The translations under genes were made by a program, and so were the position numbers. From Psychromonas sp. SP041 (GTDB taxonomy: Bacteria; Pseudomonadota; Gammaproteobacteria; Enterobacterales; Psychromonadaceae): a stretch of 48,009 nt of DNA. The DNA lies in the NCBI RefSeq assembly GCF_000470315.2, contig NZ_CBRF02000038.1:1-48009 (forward strand), given 5' to 3'. The first letter of the stretch is position 1, and the number at the start of each line of letters is the position of its first letter. The notes beneath the pieces were generated by a model that saw only the letters and a program-made list of their open reading frames with translations, was not told the DNA's origin and did no database searches. Positions 1 through 7,843 of the stretch are shown here, in pieces.

Positions 1-64
1 ATAATTGCCATCGTTAAACTATCTTTTATAAATGCGTGTTTTTGCATTTAGGAGGTAGTTTATT

Positions 65-1144
65 ATGACTCAATCTCGCCAATCACAAGTATCATTATCT
101 GATACACCTTATTACCACTGTATTTCGCGTTGTGTTCGCAGAGCTTACTTGTGTGGTGAAGATAAATACACCGAAAAATCCTTTGAACATCGCCGTCAGT
201 GGGTTGTTGAGCGAATGCACTACCTCGCTTCTCTTTTTAATATTGATATCTGCGCTTACGCTATCATGTCCAACCATTATCACCTCGTACTGCACATAGA
301 TGAGCAACATAATGAAAGCCTAACGCATGAAGAAGTTTGTGAGCGTTGGTGTCAACTCTATTCAACACCTGTATTAGTTGAGCGTTGGCAATCCGAGCAA
401 ACCACTTCAGAAGCAGAAAATAAAGCCGCATTAACTATTATTAATGGGTGGAGAGGGCGATTAGCTGATATCTCATGGTTTATGCGCTGTTTAAATGAAT
501 TCATTGCGCGGAAAGCGAATAAAGAAGATGAGTGCTCAGGTCGATTTTATTCGCTGCCATCCATGGCGCTCACCTTTCAGGCCAGCTAAAGCTGTTCTAA
601 TTTGTTCCCTACAAATTAGTGGGAGGGAAGATTCAAGTCTCAAGCATTACTAGACGAAGATGCGTTATTAACCTGTATGGCCTATGTCGACCTAAATCCA
701 ATTCGCGCCAAAATGGCGGTTAGCGTTGAAACATCAGAATATACCTCCGCTTATGAGCGCCTATTACCTTGCAAAAAAGCTGGTGTTGCTCAGCAACAAG
801 AAAAGCCACTAGAATACGCTTTTACTAAAAAACTTTTATTTGGTTTCGTCGGTGACGAAAATGAACAATCAACTCAAGGTATTCCATTTTCATTATTAGA
901 TTATATTGAGTTAGTGGATTGGAGTGGCCGTATCATTAGAGAAGATAAACGTGGTGCGATTTCAAGCCAACGTCCAAGAATACTCTCCACTCTTGGTTTA
1001 GATAATGATACTTGGTTATCACTAGCAAGTAGTTTTGGAAAAGATTATCACGGAGCGGTGGGCTCTTTAGAAGCATTAGCTGCTTATGCAGGTAACACAG
1101 GCAAACGTTGGATAGCCAGTAAAAACCAATTACGGCTGCATTAA
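65..1144 (+). pseudogene. REP-associated-type (Y1/RAYT) transposase, interrupted
   Basis: This is an HUH single-strand transposase of the IS200-like/REP-associated tyrosine transposase type. The N-terminal half carries the metal-binding HUH motif (NHYHLVLH), and the C-terminal half contains the segment MAYVDLNPIRAKM typical of this family. The two halves are in the same frame but separated by a 72-bp palindromic insert that introduces an in-frame TAA at 587-589. Removing it restores CSGRF-WEGRF and a protein of about 335 residues. A strong ribosome site (ggagg) precedes the ATG, and a small hairpin (aaatgc/gcattt) sits just upstream. Three decayed copies of the same gene lie at 2512, 4091 and 5665. 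The protein is probably inactive unless the stop is read through. Confidence 0.85.
548..619. repeat. 72-bp REP-like palindromic insert inside the transposase
   Basis: Excising these 72 bases joins CGATTT to TGGGAGGGA and restores the conserved transposase reading frame. The insert holds two inverted repeats: gccat/atggc near its left end, and a perfect 9-bp stem ctaatttgt-tccct-acaaattag at its right end. Its length is a multiple of three, but it carries an in-frame TAA. It looks like a small non-autonomous palindromic (REP-like) element. I recall similar dispersed palindromes in marine gammaproteobacteria but cannot verify that here. Confidence 0.75.
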
Positions 1145-1523
1145 GTCGCGTATTTTTATTTAAAACAAAATAAACACATTATTAGCAGCGGCTAACATCA
1201 GTCATACCTGAAAAAGCCATTATTTGCGTAAAACCTTTCTTAATTTATGATTTTCTGCTATCAAAATTTTTAGATTATCGTTTTAATAATGGAAATAGGA
1301 TTATTTTTGATGGTTTAAGTCGATGGATGTCCGCATTTTTCCAGCTTGTAATATGAGGCGAGTGAAAGTATATGGGTATCTATGAGTTTTAACTGTATTG
1401 CTCTCATAAATAAATTAATTGAAGTTATTAGCAGTCCAGGTTTATAAATTAGTAAGTCGGCATGGCATTAATCAAGTGATTGTGGGAATTGAATCTCAAA
1501 AAATCAATATATTAAGGCTCTAA
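1145..1523. other. Spacer between transposase and ankyrin gene
   Basis: AT-rich, with no open frame I can support. Near 1350-1385 a short stretch (gaggcgagtgaaagt) resembles one near 2782-2800 (gacgtgagtgaaact) downstream of the second transposase remnant, so the units of this island may share 3' flanks as well as transposase sequence. Confidence 0.4.
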
Positions 1524-2345
1524 ATGATCATGAGAATAATGATAATTAAAAATAAAGCATGTGTAAGCTTCAAGAATATTAAAAAATTATTAATAATAAT
1601 TTTTTTAAGTTTAATTAGTACGAATAGTTTTGGAGACAGGATGAACTTAAATGATTTTTTCGATAAAAATACAACATTACTAATTAATGCAATATATAAG
1701 TTGGATAGAAATCAAGCTAATGATTTTATTAAAAATGGAATAGATTTAAATGTTCATGGTCATGAAGGTATAACTCCTCTTTTCTGGTTATTAATAAATG
1801 GCAATTATAATAGTATAAAACTTGCTCTCGAACTTGGTGCAGATCCTAACTATAAAGCTATTGATGGTCGACATACAGTTCCTTCAATTGCTGGTTCTAA
1901 AAATGATGATATTTTAAGTTTGTTGCTTGAATTTGGAGGTAACCCTGATGCATTAGATTTAGATGGTTATCCTGCAATTTTTTCATCGATTAGTATCGAA
2001 AATTGGGAACAAATTAATATATTAATTAAAGCTGGTGCTGATTTAAATAATACTAACAAGTCTAATGAAAATACCCCTCTTTATGCTGCTTTATTAAATA
2101 AATTTGAGATAAGCTATAAACTAATCGAAATAGGTGCTTCCTATAGAAACGCAAGTACTAGTGGAGGCACTATCGCTAATAGAATAGACCAAAAGCTTTC
2201 AAAAAATCTTCTTAGCCCTAAATTTAAAGCTTATGGTTGGGCCATTAAAACAAAAGAACTTTTGATTAGTAAAGGTGTTAGGTTCCCTCCATATCCACCG
2301 AAAGAAGTACGTGAAAGAATAAAGAATGGCCAATCTATTAATTAA
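1524..2345 (+). CDS. Exported ankyrin-repeat protein
   Basis: The 273-aa protein has a basic N-terminus and a hydrophobic segment (LLIIIFLSLISTNSFG, about residues 22-37) that reads as a Sec signal. At least four ankyrin-like repeats follow, about residues 45-210: HEGITPLFWLL, LALELGADPN, LLLEFGGNPDALDLDGYPA and LIKAGADLNNTNKSNENTPL. Periplasmic ankyrin proteins often act as binding partners and are known as immunity proteins beside type VI lipase effectors. No lipase or other effector is visible here, so the immunity role is inference. An aagg site 7 nt upstream supports the start. It lies between two copies of the RAYT-type transposase. Base composition is very AT-rich, more so than the metabolic genes downstream, which suggests transfer. 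Confidence 0.75.
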   Translation: MIMRIMIIKNKACVSFKNIKKLLIIIFLSLISTNSFGDRMNLNDFFDKNTTLLINAIYKLDRNQANDFIKNGIDLNVHGHEGITPLFWLLINGNYNSIKLALELGADPNYKAIDGRHTVPSIAGSKNDDILSLLLEFGGNPDALDLDGYPAIFSSISIENWEQINILIKAGADLNNTNKSNENTPLYAALLNKFEISYKLIEIGASYRNASTSGGTIANRIDQKLSKNLLSPKFKAYGWAIKTKELLISKGVRFPPYPPKEVRERIKNGQSIN

Positions 2346-2917
2346 ATTAATAGATTATTTTATTAGTTGTAAAGTGCGTTAAATATGCGCCAGCAGTAGG
2401 GGGAAATTGGGGATTTACATAATAGTAAAGTTGAACAACCATAATTTTTACTGATTTAAATTTTTAAACTATCTGTTATTAATGCTTTTTGTATGTTGGA
2501 GGTCGTTTTTTATGACTCAATCTTGTCAATCATAAGTTTCGCTTTCAGATATCCCTTATTACCACTGTATTTCTCGTTGCGTTCGTCGTGCTTATTTGAA
2601 CTAATTAAAGCTGGATACCCATAACTATTAACCTTATTTGCTAGTCATACTGGCAAACGTCAACATATTCCATACCTAAAAATTAGTACAGCAATCATCC
2701 TTTGTTTAATCCCAAACTTTACCGTTAGGTAGCGAACTCTTTCCATTAGTATTTTGATTTGCTAGCAATGAAAATAGTATTATGACGTGAGTGAAACTTT
2801 TTGGATGTCCAAGGTTTTTAAGGTGTCAAGTTTAGAAGTGTTTCATGGACTGAAACTAGCATAGAGCCTATACCAGTAGTACCTAAACCTGTTGAATTTT
2901 TAGGAGTAAAACTTGAA
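2346..2917. other. Spacer holding a decayed transposase copy
   Basis: About 115 bases of AT-rich sequence follow the ankyrin gene, then the 5' leader and first 90 bases of a decayed RAYT copy, then possible remnants of its 3' end (actggcaaacgt near 2650, compare acaggcaaacgt in the intact copy). The rest, up to the next ORF, holds the start-less upstream part of an open frame beginning after a stop at 2819. Confidence 0.55.
2512..2680 (+). pseudogene. Decayed RAYT-type transposase remnant (copy B)
   Basis: The ATGACTCAATCTTG start, with a ttggagg ribosome site, aligns with the first 90 bases of the intact copy. The encoded CISRCVRRAYL is preserved, but codon 8 is a TAA stop and the match breaks off after about 90 bases. 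A short stretch near 2640-2680 resembles the intact copy's 3' end, so most of the middle is deleted. The leader (aaactatct, tttatgac) also matches the leader at position 15. Confidence 0.75.
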
Positions 2918-3253
2918 ATGTCCTCCGTATTTTACAGTGGTTGGAAAAGTACTCTCGCTGTAGATAGTTTTCCTGATAGTACTGTTTTGGGCGGGGCTTA
3001 TGGAACACCTATTGGAGTTTCGTTAGTTCCATCAAAAGGAACAATAGGAACCTTTGGACTATATGAATCACATTATGAACAGGTTGTAACAACAATCGAA
3101 AAACAAAATATATATTATGATCGTTTCTGTATAAATGGTAATTGGACAACATTAGAACCATCGGAAGTAATAATTGATAAAACTATAGAAATAATTGAGG
3201 TACAGGCTCCAGATACTTCATTTGGTATTTCTCATAGTAAAAGCGGTAACTAA
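2918..3253 (+). CDS. Hypothetical protein, probably a truncated C-terminal fragment
   Basis: I do not recognise the 111-residue product. The frame is open upstream to a stop at 2819, so about 32 further residues (PVVPKPVEFLGVKLE among them) could belong to it; no good start is visible there. An aggag lies 11 nt before the ATG, a usable but long spacing. No signal peptide or membrane segment is seen. It sits directly after transposase debris and 50 bp before a secreted protein, so it may be the C-terminal remnant of a larger toxin whose immunity gene survives next door. That is inference from position only. Confidence 0.4.
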   Translation: MSSVFYSGWKSTLAVDSFPDSTVLGGAYGTPIGVSLVPSKGTIGTFGLYESHYEQVVTTIEKQNIYYDRFCINGNWTTLEPSEVIIDKTIEIIEVQAPDTSFGISHSKSGN

Positions 3254-3302
3254 TATAGTTGGAATACCTTTTCCCGTTCCATAATTAAATTAAGGAGGTT
3301 AT

Positions 3303-3952
3303 ATGAAATTATTATTTTTAATCTTTTTATTAATGAGCCATTTAAACTCATATGCTAGTGTTGTTAAAGACTCTAATATCTGTGTTGAGGTTAATCAATT
3401 AGACAAATTACAAAATATTCAAGGACGGTTATCAAGCTTTATATTTGGCGTAAAAAGAAATGAAAGTGAAATTGCTTGGATAGCGAAAGTGCAAAATAAA
3501 TTACTTAATGGAAAAATGAGTAAGGGATTCTATTTAGATTCACTGTCTTGCATCTTAACTCTAAAAAAAACTAATTCTCGTTTTAAAGAAGATAAAAACT
3601 TGGATGTTGTTCAAGTAGATTTATTTTTTGGTTATGCTAATAGTATAAAAAAAAGGTTTGATGTAACTGCGGACAAAAGTGATATTTATTATTTCTTATT
3701 TGATAACATTTATACTGATGACTATATTTTGAGCTATAGCGTAATTAGAGCGTTAGGTGTTTTTTCAACACCAAGATCTGCAGATACTCTTTTTCAATAT
3801 GCCTTAGATAAAAATAACAGACTCACCAATAGAAAATTAGCTATGAATTCTTTAGGTTATATAGGAAGTAATTACTCCAAAAAAAATTAGAAGAAGCAAA
3901 GAAAATACTTAGCGCTCGTTCAGGAAAAGATAATGAAAATATTTTGAAATAA
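3303..3952 (+). CDS. Secreted HEAT-like protein, frameshifted near its end (candidate immunity protein)
   Basis: The start has a strong aaggagg site. A signal peptide is clear (MKLLFLIFLLMSHLNSYASV). The C-terminal part resembles HEAT-type helical repeats (AIRALGVF-like and LAMNSLGYIGS). Translation stops at 3890 in the starting frame, just after a run of eight A. Adding one A gives a continuous frame ending at 3952 with an ordinary helical tail (LEEAKKILSARSGKDN). So either one A has been lost, or the tail is shed. A soluble exported protein behind a truncated leaderless ORF fits an immunity protein, but the family is not recognised. Confidence 0.55.
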
Positions 3953-4241
3953 ATCTTGTCTAAAACTCGTTTACACTAAATGTTGTTATTTGAGATAATT
4001 AAGTATTAGATAGCCATAAACTTTAACGACTAATATTTTCAGTTCTACCTTTTAATCATGTAGTTTTTTACATGCTAAGAAGTAATTGTTATGGCACAGT
4101 CTCGCCAATCTCAAGTTTATTCATTATTTACTTCTATTTATAATATATCCCCAAAGCTCAATTTACTTCACTTGTTCTATGATATAAAGTTTATCTAATT
4201 TAGTTATTTGGTTTATGGTTTTTAAAGTGGAGTTGATATAG
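3953..4241. other. Leader and start of a third transposase copy, then AT-rich spacer
   Basis: Bases 4013-4090 form a leader that closely matches 5587-5664, including the hairpin catgta-gttttt-tacatg. A short fragment of the transposase start follows. From about 4120 to 4241 nothing is recognisable except the ribosome site (ggag) of the next gene. Confidence 0.6.
4091..4120 (+). pseudogene. RAYT-type transposase remnant (copy C), start only
   Basis: ATGGCACAGTCTCGCCAATC encodes the MxQSRQSQV start of the intact transposase, but the similarity ends after about 30 bases. The 78-base leader before it matches the leader of copy D almost throughout, including a hairpin with the loop gttttt. Confidence 0.7.
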
Positions 4242-4889
4242 ATGGAAATTCATTTTTATCCAGGACAAGATCTTCTGGTTGTTAACAAGGATGGCAGTCG
4301 CTTTGCGCGGTTTGAAGCTATGGGAGGGCCTGCCAAAATTGGTAATGATCCTTATATGGCAGAAGAGCCAACTTGGCCAGGCCAATATATAATAGATAAA
4401 GCAGAAGCTTATCGTACTCCAACTTGGTCAACCTCGAAATTAGTTTGGGGAACAAAGTTAAGAGATATGCCTTCAAAGTTGGATGTTTGGTATGCATTAC
4501 CGAGTGGAAAATGGGGTAGTTTGAATCAACTATTTGGAGGTAACGTCCGTGATGATATTATGGACATGTATAAAGAATTATATGGAAAAAGAAAAGTACC
4601 TGACACATGGGTTTTCAATGACTTTGGGCCTATTGCAATTCGTTGGTTTAAAGATCTTAATGGTAATAAAATACTAGATGGTAAAGAAACACTTTCAGGT
4701 CAAATGTTTCATACTACACCAAATAATGAAGCCGAAATTGCACTAAAAATGCCTGTTCGCTTGATACCTTCACATGGTTGTATACACTTAAAACCAAACG
4801 ATCGTATTCGATTATTCACAATCGGAGCGTTTAAACGAGGAACTTCTTTTACGGTGCATAAATATAATGAACGTTACAAAAAGATTTAG
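4242..4889 (+). CDS. L,D-transpeptidase-like protein, candidate type VI effector
   Basis: The 215-aa protein ends in a YkuD-type catalytic region: His157 (MFHTTP) and SHGCIHL with Cys180. Housekeeping L,D-transpeptidases usually have Arg after the GC-hydrophobic pair; here it is His. There is no signal peptide, lipobox or membrane segment, although the enzyme must act on periplasmic peptidoglycan. That is the pattern of Tlde-type effectors injected by type VI secretion (Salmonella Tlde1 family, known to attack peptidoglycan tetrapeptides). The next gene overlaps the 3' end by 23 bp and encodes an exported protein, as an immunity partner would be. No secretion apparatus, VgrG or PAAR is in the window. 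Catalytic assignment is firm, effector role is inference. Confidence 0.7.
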   Translation: MEIHFYPGQDLLVVNKDGSRFARFEAMGGPAKIGNDPYMAEEPTWPGQYIIDKAEAYRTPTWSTSKLVWGTKLRDMPSKLDVWYALPSGKWGSLNQLFGGNVRDDIMDMYKELYGKRKVPDTWVFNDFGPIAIRWFKDLNGNKILDGKETLSGQMFHTTPNNEAEIALKMPVRLIPSHGCIHLKPNDRIRLFTIGAFKRGTSFTVHKYNERYKKI

Positions 4890-5562
4890 TGGATATATCC
4901 GCGTAATATTATTCTCAACGGTGATTTTTTTCACTATAAATAGCTGTGTTATAGCTAATTCTGACTTTACTTCTCCGCTCGGTGAAAAAATTAATACAGA
5001 ATTAGACAGTGTTAGTGTTTCTTTAAACTCCACACTTGGCTGGATATTAGGCGGTTATATAGAAGAGAAAGATGGTAATAACCTACCATATATAAGCCTT
5101 ATACCTAATAACGGTACGGCTTCAAAACATTGGCCTCTAGATGAAGGATACGCATCTCAACTTTTTGAAAGAAAAGGTAAATACTATGCACTACTTTCTA
5201 CTGGTAAGACTCTAAAAATTAATAATCTAGGACTATCTTTAGCTGACTTTCAATTTAAGCCTAACTCATTAATTATAACACAAGAGCCTAAATTAGTAGC
5301 TTGTACTAGAGTTGGTAGAACTAAATTAAGTTCATCAAAAATAGCAAGTTGTTATCAAATCGATAGAGCTTGGGATACGGATGTGTATTGGACACGTATG
5401 GACATTACGCCTGACGTCTGTGATGGGAATTTAAAAGTATTAGTAGGTGTAGATAAAAAACAAAATTGGGAAGTTATGACTTTAAATTTAGAAACAGGAA
5501 AAGAACTATCTAGTAAAAAAGTGATTAAACCTGAACTAGGGGCTGCCGTTTGTCAGTTGTAA
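4867..5562 (+). CDS. Exported protein, candidate immunity partner of the L,D-transpeptidase
   Basis: The 231 residues start with a basic then hydrophobic segment (RVILFSTVIFFTINSCVIA). The Cys in NSC could be a lipobox, otherwise it is a Sec signal. The mature part has four further Cys (VACTRV, IASCYQ, DVCDG, AVCQL), so disulphides in the periplasm are possible. No family is recognised. The start codon lies within the upstream gene, in another frame, so the two are translationally coupled. This overlap plus export makes a periplasmic immunity role the simplest reading. Confidence 0.65.
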   Translation: MNVTKRFSGYIRVILFSTVIFFTINSCVIANSDFTSPLGEKINTELDSVSVSLNSTLGWILGGYIEEKDGNNLPYISLIPNNGTASKHWPLDEGYASQLFERKGKYYALLSTGKTLKINNLGLSLADFQFKPNSLIITQEPKLVACTRVGRTKLSSSKIASCYQIDRAWDTDVYWTRMDITPDVCDGNLKVLVGVDKKQNWEVMTLNLETGKELSSKKVIKPELGAAVCQL

Positions 5563-5664
5563 CCAAAGTAAAACAAAGTAGTGGAAGCCATAAACTTTGA
5601 CGACTGACATTTTCAGTTCTATCTTTTTGGCATGTAGTTTTTTACATGCCAAGAGGCCATTGTC

Positions 5665-6022
5665 ATGACACAGTCTCAACAATCGTAAATATCGTCATCA
5701 GATACCTCTTATTACTATTGTATTTCACGTTGAGTTTGTCGTGCTTATTTGTACTTACGGCCCTTTTATATAAACTTAGGTGTCGAATCATTGCTACCTC
5801 GTACTTCAATCAATGAACTGCATAACAACATACTCAGTTATCAATAAGCTTGCGAACGATGATGCCAACTTTACTCAACACCTGTTTTAGTTGAACGTTG
5901 GCAAAAAAGCAGACTACATCGGATATCGAAAAAAACTGCACTCAATATCATTAATGGTTGGAGAGAGTGGTTAGTTTATATTTCATGGCTTATGCGTTAT
6001 TTAAATGAATTTATTACGCAGA
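5665..6022 (+). pseudogene. Decayed RAYT-type transposase remnant (copy D)
   Basis: It has the same start as the intact copy (ATGACACAGTCTCAACAATC) with a stop at codon 8, then recognisable blocks: YYYCISR-like, the CTCGTACT block after the HUH site, CAACACCTG..GTTGAACGTTGG, ATTAATGGTTGGAGAGAG, and TTAAATGAATTTATTACGCAG. It carries internal deletions, several stops and loss of the last third. The leader at 5587-5664 includes an 8-bp hairpin ggcatgta-gttttt-tacatgcc. Confidence 0.85.
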
Positions 6023-6450
6023 ATGGGAAGCCATCTACAATTATTTCAAACCATTCTATATATCTCAAAAGATGGCTCTTTCTCTTTTGTTTTTGAACAA
6101 ATACCTTCCTGGTCATTTAAGTTAAATATCTAGTCTTTTGCATTAGTACTGATTACTGAGTAACTTTTACATGGTCACTTCTTAATATCAGTAGAAAATA
6201 CAATATTCTCTTTTTAAGGATATTAACCTTTCATCTAAAGACTAAAATAAAGCTGTTATTTATCAGCCTCTTATGATTTTTATGAGTCTGTTTACAAATG
6301 TGGCATGGCTTTCGCAACGTTAAAAGAGAATAACAAGTATTTAGGGATGTTTATCTTAGCCACTTTCATTAGTAACGTTGATAGACAGTTGTATAACCCT
6401 ATTGTTAGCATGAAATCATATTATACATTCTGTAATTAAGGAGATTTAAA
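6023..6450. other. Spacer before the stress block
   Basis: No gene, RNA or strong repeat seen. The last 15 bases contain the ribosome site (aaggag) of the next gene. This stretch marks the change from the transposase island to chromosomal backbone genes. Confidence 0.4.
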
Positions 6451-6699
6451 ATGGCTACACCAAAAGCAAAAACTCAAGAGTCACAACAAAAAATCGAAGA
6501 AGCATATCATTTAGCTGAAGAAGCGACTTCTGAAGCCGTTCACTCTTTAAAAAATAAAGCGCAAGAATCGTTAAGTGAAGGTTCTGAAAAAGTTAAGTCA
6601 GTGACAAACCAAGCTGAAAATATCATTAAAGAGCGTCCACTATTGAGCATCGGTTGTGCATTTTTAGCCGGATGGGCGGTTTCGAAATTGATAAAATAA
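6451..6699 (+). CDS. YqjD/ElaB-like (DUF883) membrane-anchored protein
   Basis: This 82-aa protein has a long amphipathic helix rich in Glu, Lys and Ala (about residues 8-58) and one C-terminal membrane segment after KERPLLSIG, the standard DUF883 layout. E. coli relatives (YqjD, ElaB, YgaM) sit in the inner membrane, bind ribosomes in stationary phase and depend on RpoS. A good aaggag site precedes the ATG. The next two genes correspond in size and order to yqjE and yqjK, as in the enterobacterial yqjCDEK locus. Confidence 0.8.
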   Translation: MATPKAKTQESQQKIEEAYHLAEEATSEAVHSLKNKAQESLSEGSEKVKSVTNQAENIIKERPLLSIGCAFLAGWAVSKLIK

Positions 6700-6721
6700 A
6701 TGAAGTCACCGGAGAGGTTTT

Positions 6722-7351
6722 ATGATGGAAAATAAGCAAAATATGTCGAATCAAAATAAAACCTCTCAAGGTACTCAACAAGATGCTTTGTTAGATAATG
6801 ATCAGTTAAATGAACAGTTAAATGAACAGTTAAATGATCAAGAGTCAGATAATGAATCGTTAGACAGTCAACAGTTAGGCTCTGAAAAGTTAAGTAATGA
6901 AAATGTAGATGCAGAAGTACCACATGCAGATACGTTCAATACTGAAAGTTTAGGCGTTAAATTTGATGAAATAACGGATGTATTTAACAAGCTCTCAAAA
7001 ATAGCGCAAGAAGCTGGTCAGTGGTCAGAATCCACCATCAAACTGTTTTTTATTGAAATATTACGCAACGTTGAAGCAGCTAAACGTTTTGCAGTTTGCC
7101 AGCTTTTATTCATTCCTTTGCTGATTCTTTTTATATTTAGCATCTGTATCTGCATTGGGATTATTGCTTATAGCTTCACCTCTAATTTATTAATTGCAGT
7201 TGGCATGTTTTTATCTGCAATGGGGTTAGTGTTGGTCGCTCTAGCTTACTGGCAAAAATATTTAATGCGATTCTTTGGTTTCAAAGCAACGATTGCTCAA
7301 TTAAAGGAGGGCGCTGATGTCATCTCTAAAGCAGCTAAATCATTCGATTAA
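6722..7351 (+). CDS. YqjE-like inner-membrane protein with an acidic Q/N-rich N-terminus
   Basis: The last 110 residues fit the YqjE/holin-superfamily family: an amphipathic start (FNKLSKIAQEAGQWSE), two membrane helices (about residues 122-148 and 152-175) and a short basic tail. The first 75 residues are an unusual low-complexity extension rich in Asn, Gln, Asp and Glu, containing LNEQ-LNEQ-LNDQ from a 12-bp tandem repeat. Two consecutive ATG codons follow ggagagg; either could start. It overlaps the next gene by 35 bp, so this is an operon. Confidence 0.7.
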   Translation: MMENKQNMSNQNKTSQGTQQDALLDNDQLNEQLNEQLNDQESDNESLDSQQLGSEKLSNENVDAEVPHADTFNTESLGVKFDEITDVFNKLSKIAQEAGQWSESTIKLFFIEILRNVEAAKRFAVCQLLFIPLLILFIFSICICIGIIAYSFTSNLLIAVGMFLSAMGLVLVALAYWQKYLMRFFGFKATIAQLKEGADVISKAAKSFD

Positions 7352-7601
7352 CTTAACACGGTTGGAAGGTAAAGATTCAGCGAGACAGTGTGAATTGAAG
7401 CTTAATTTATTGCTACACACCGTTAGAAAAAAAACACAAAAACATCCTTTTGGCGTGACGATTGGAGTAACCATCGCGACTGCTTTGCTCGCGAGATATC
7501 GAACGAAAATCAGATCTTTATATCCTATCGCTTCTTTAGGTTTAAATTACTTTAATCAACATTGTAGTTCCAATAGCACCGTTCCAAAAAGTAACGAGTA
7601 A
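7317..7601 (+). CDS. YqjK-like small protein
   Basis: The 94-aa protein has a basic helical N-terminal half and one possible membrane segment (FGVTIGVTIATALLARY). Position after yqjD- and yqjE-like genes, length and charge match YqjK, but sequence similarity is not obvious by eye. The ATG follows aaggagg inside the end of the previous gene, so translation is coupled. The function of the family is unknown. Confidence 0.6.
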   Translation: MSSLKQLNHSINLTRLEGKDSARQCELKLNLLLHTVRKKTQKHPFGVTIGVTIATALLARYRTKIRSLYPIASLGLNYFNQHCSSNSTVPKSNE

Positions 7602-7756
7602 ACCAACTCTGCAAAGCACCTAAAGATAACGTGTTAAACATAGGTGCTTAAATAAAAGCGCTTAAGTAAAAAATATTAGGTAAAAATTAAGTAAAACGAA
7701 CATTCTAATTAACCGCTTTAAGCGTTTAAGTTTGATAAGTTCTGATCTGCTCACCC

Positions 7757-7831
7757 AAGTAAAGCTAAATTAAACAAAGCTAAATTAAGCAAAGTTAAAT
7801 CAAGCAAGGTTAAATCAAGTAAAGTAAAAAT
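7757..7831 (+). repeat. 15-bp degenerate tandem repeat, about five units
   Basis: The units read aagtaaagctaaatt, aaacaaagctaaatt, aagcaaagttaaatc, aagcaaggttaaatc and a partial aagtaaagtaaaaat. The period is exactly 15 bp and the array stops one base before the ribosome site of the next gene, so it lies in its 5' leader. Similar-period arrays occur near 35600, 39855 and 42420. Confidence 0.85.
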
Positions 7832-7843
7832 GGAGTAAATAAT

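Noticed and set aside
4066-5646. GTAG near the transposase-leader hairpins as the REP guide tetranucleotide
   Set aside because: The GTAG falls partly in the stem and loop, not 5' of the hairpin as in E. coli REPs; probably coincidence.
6720-6923. Minus-strand open frame opposite the YqjE-like start
   Set aside because: Its apparent repeat (LTVH-LTVH) is the antisense of the 12-bp repeat in the real gene.
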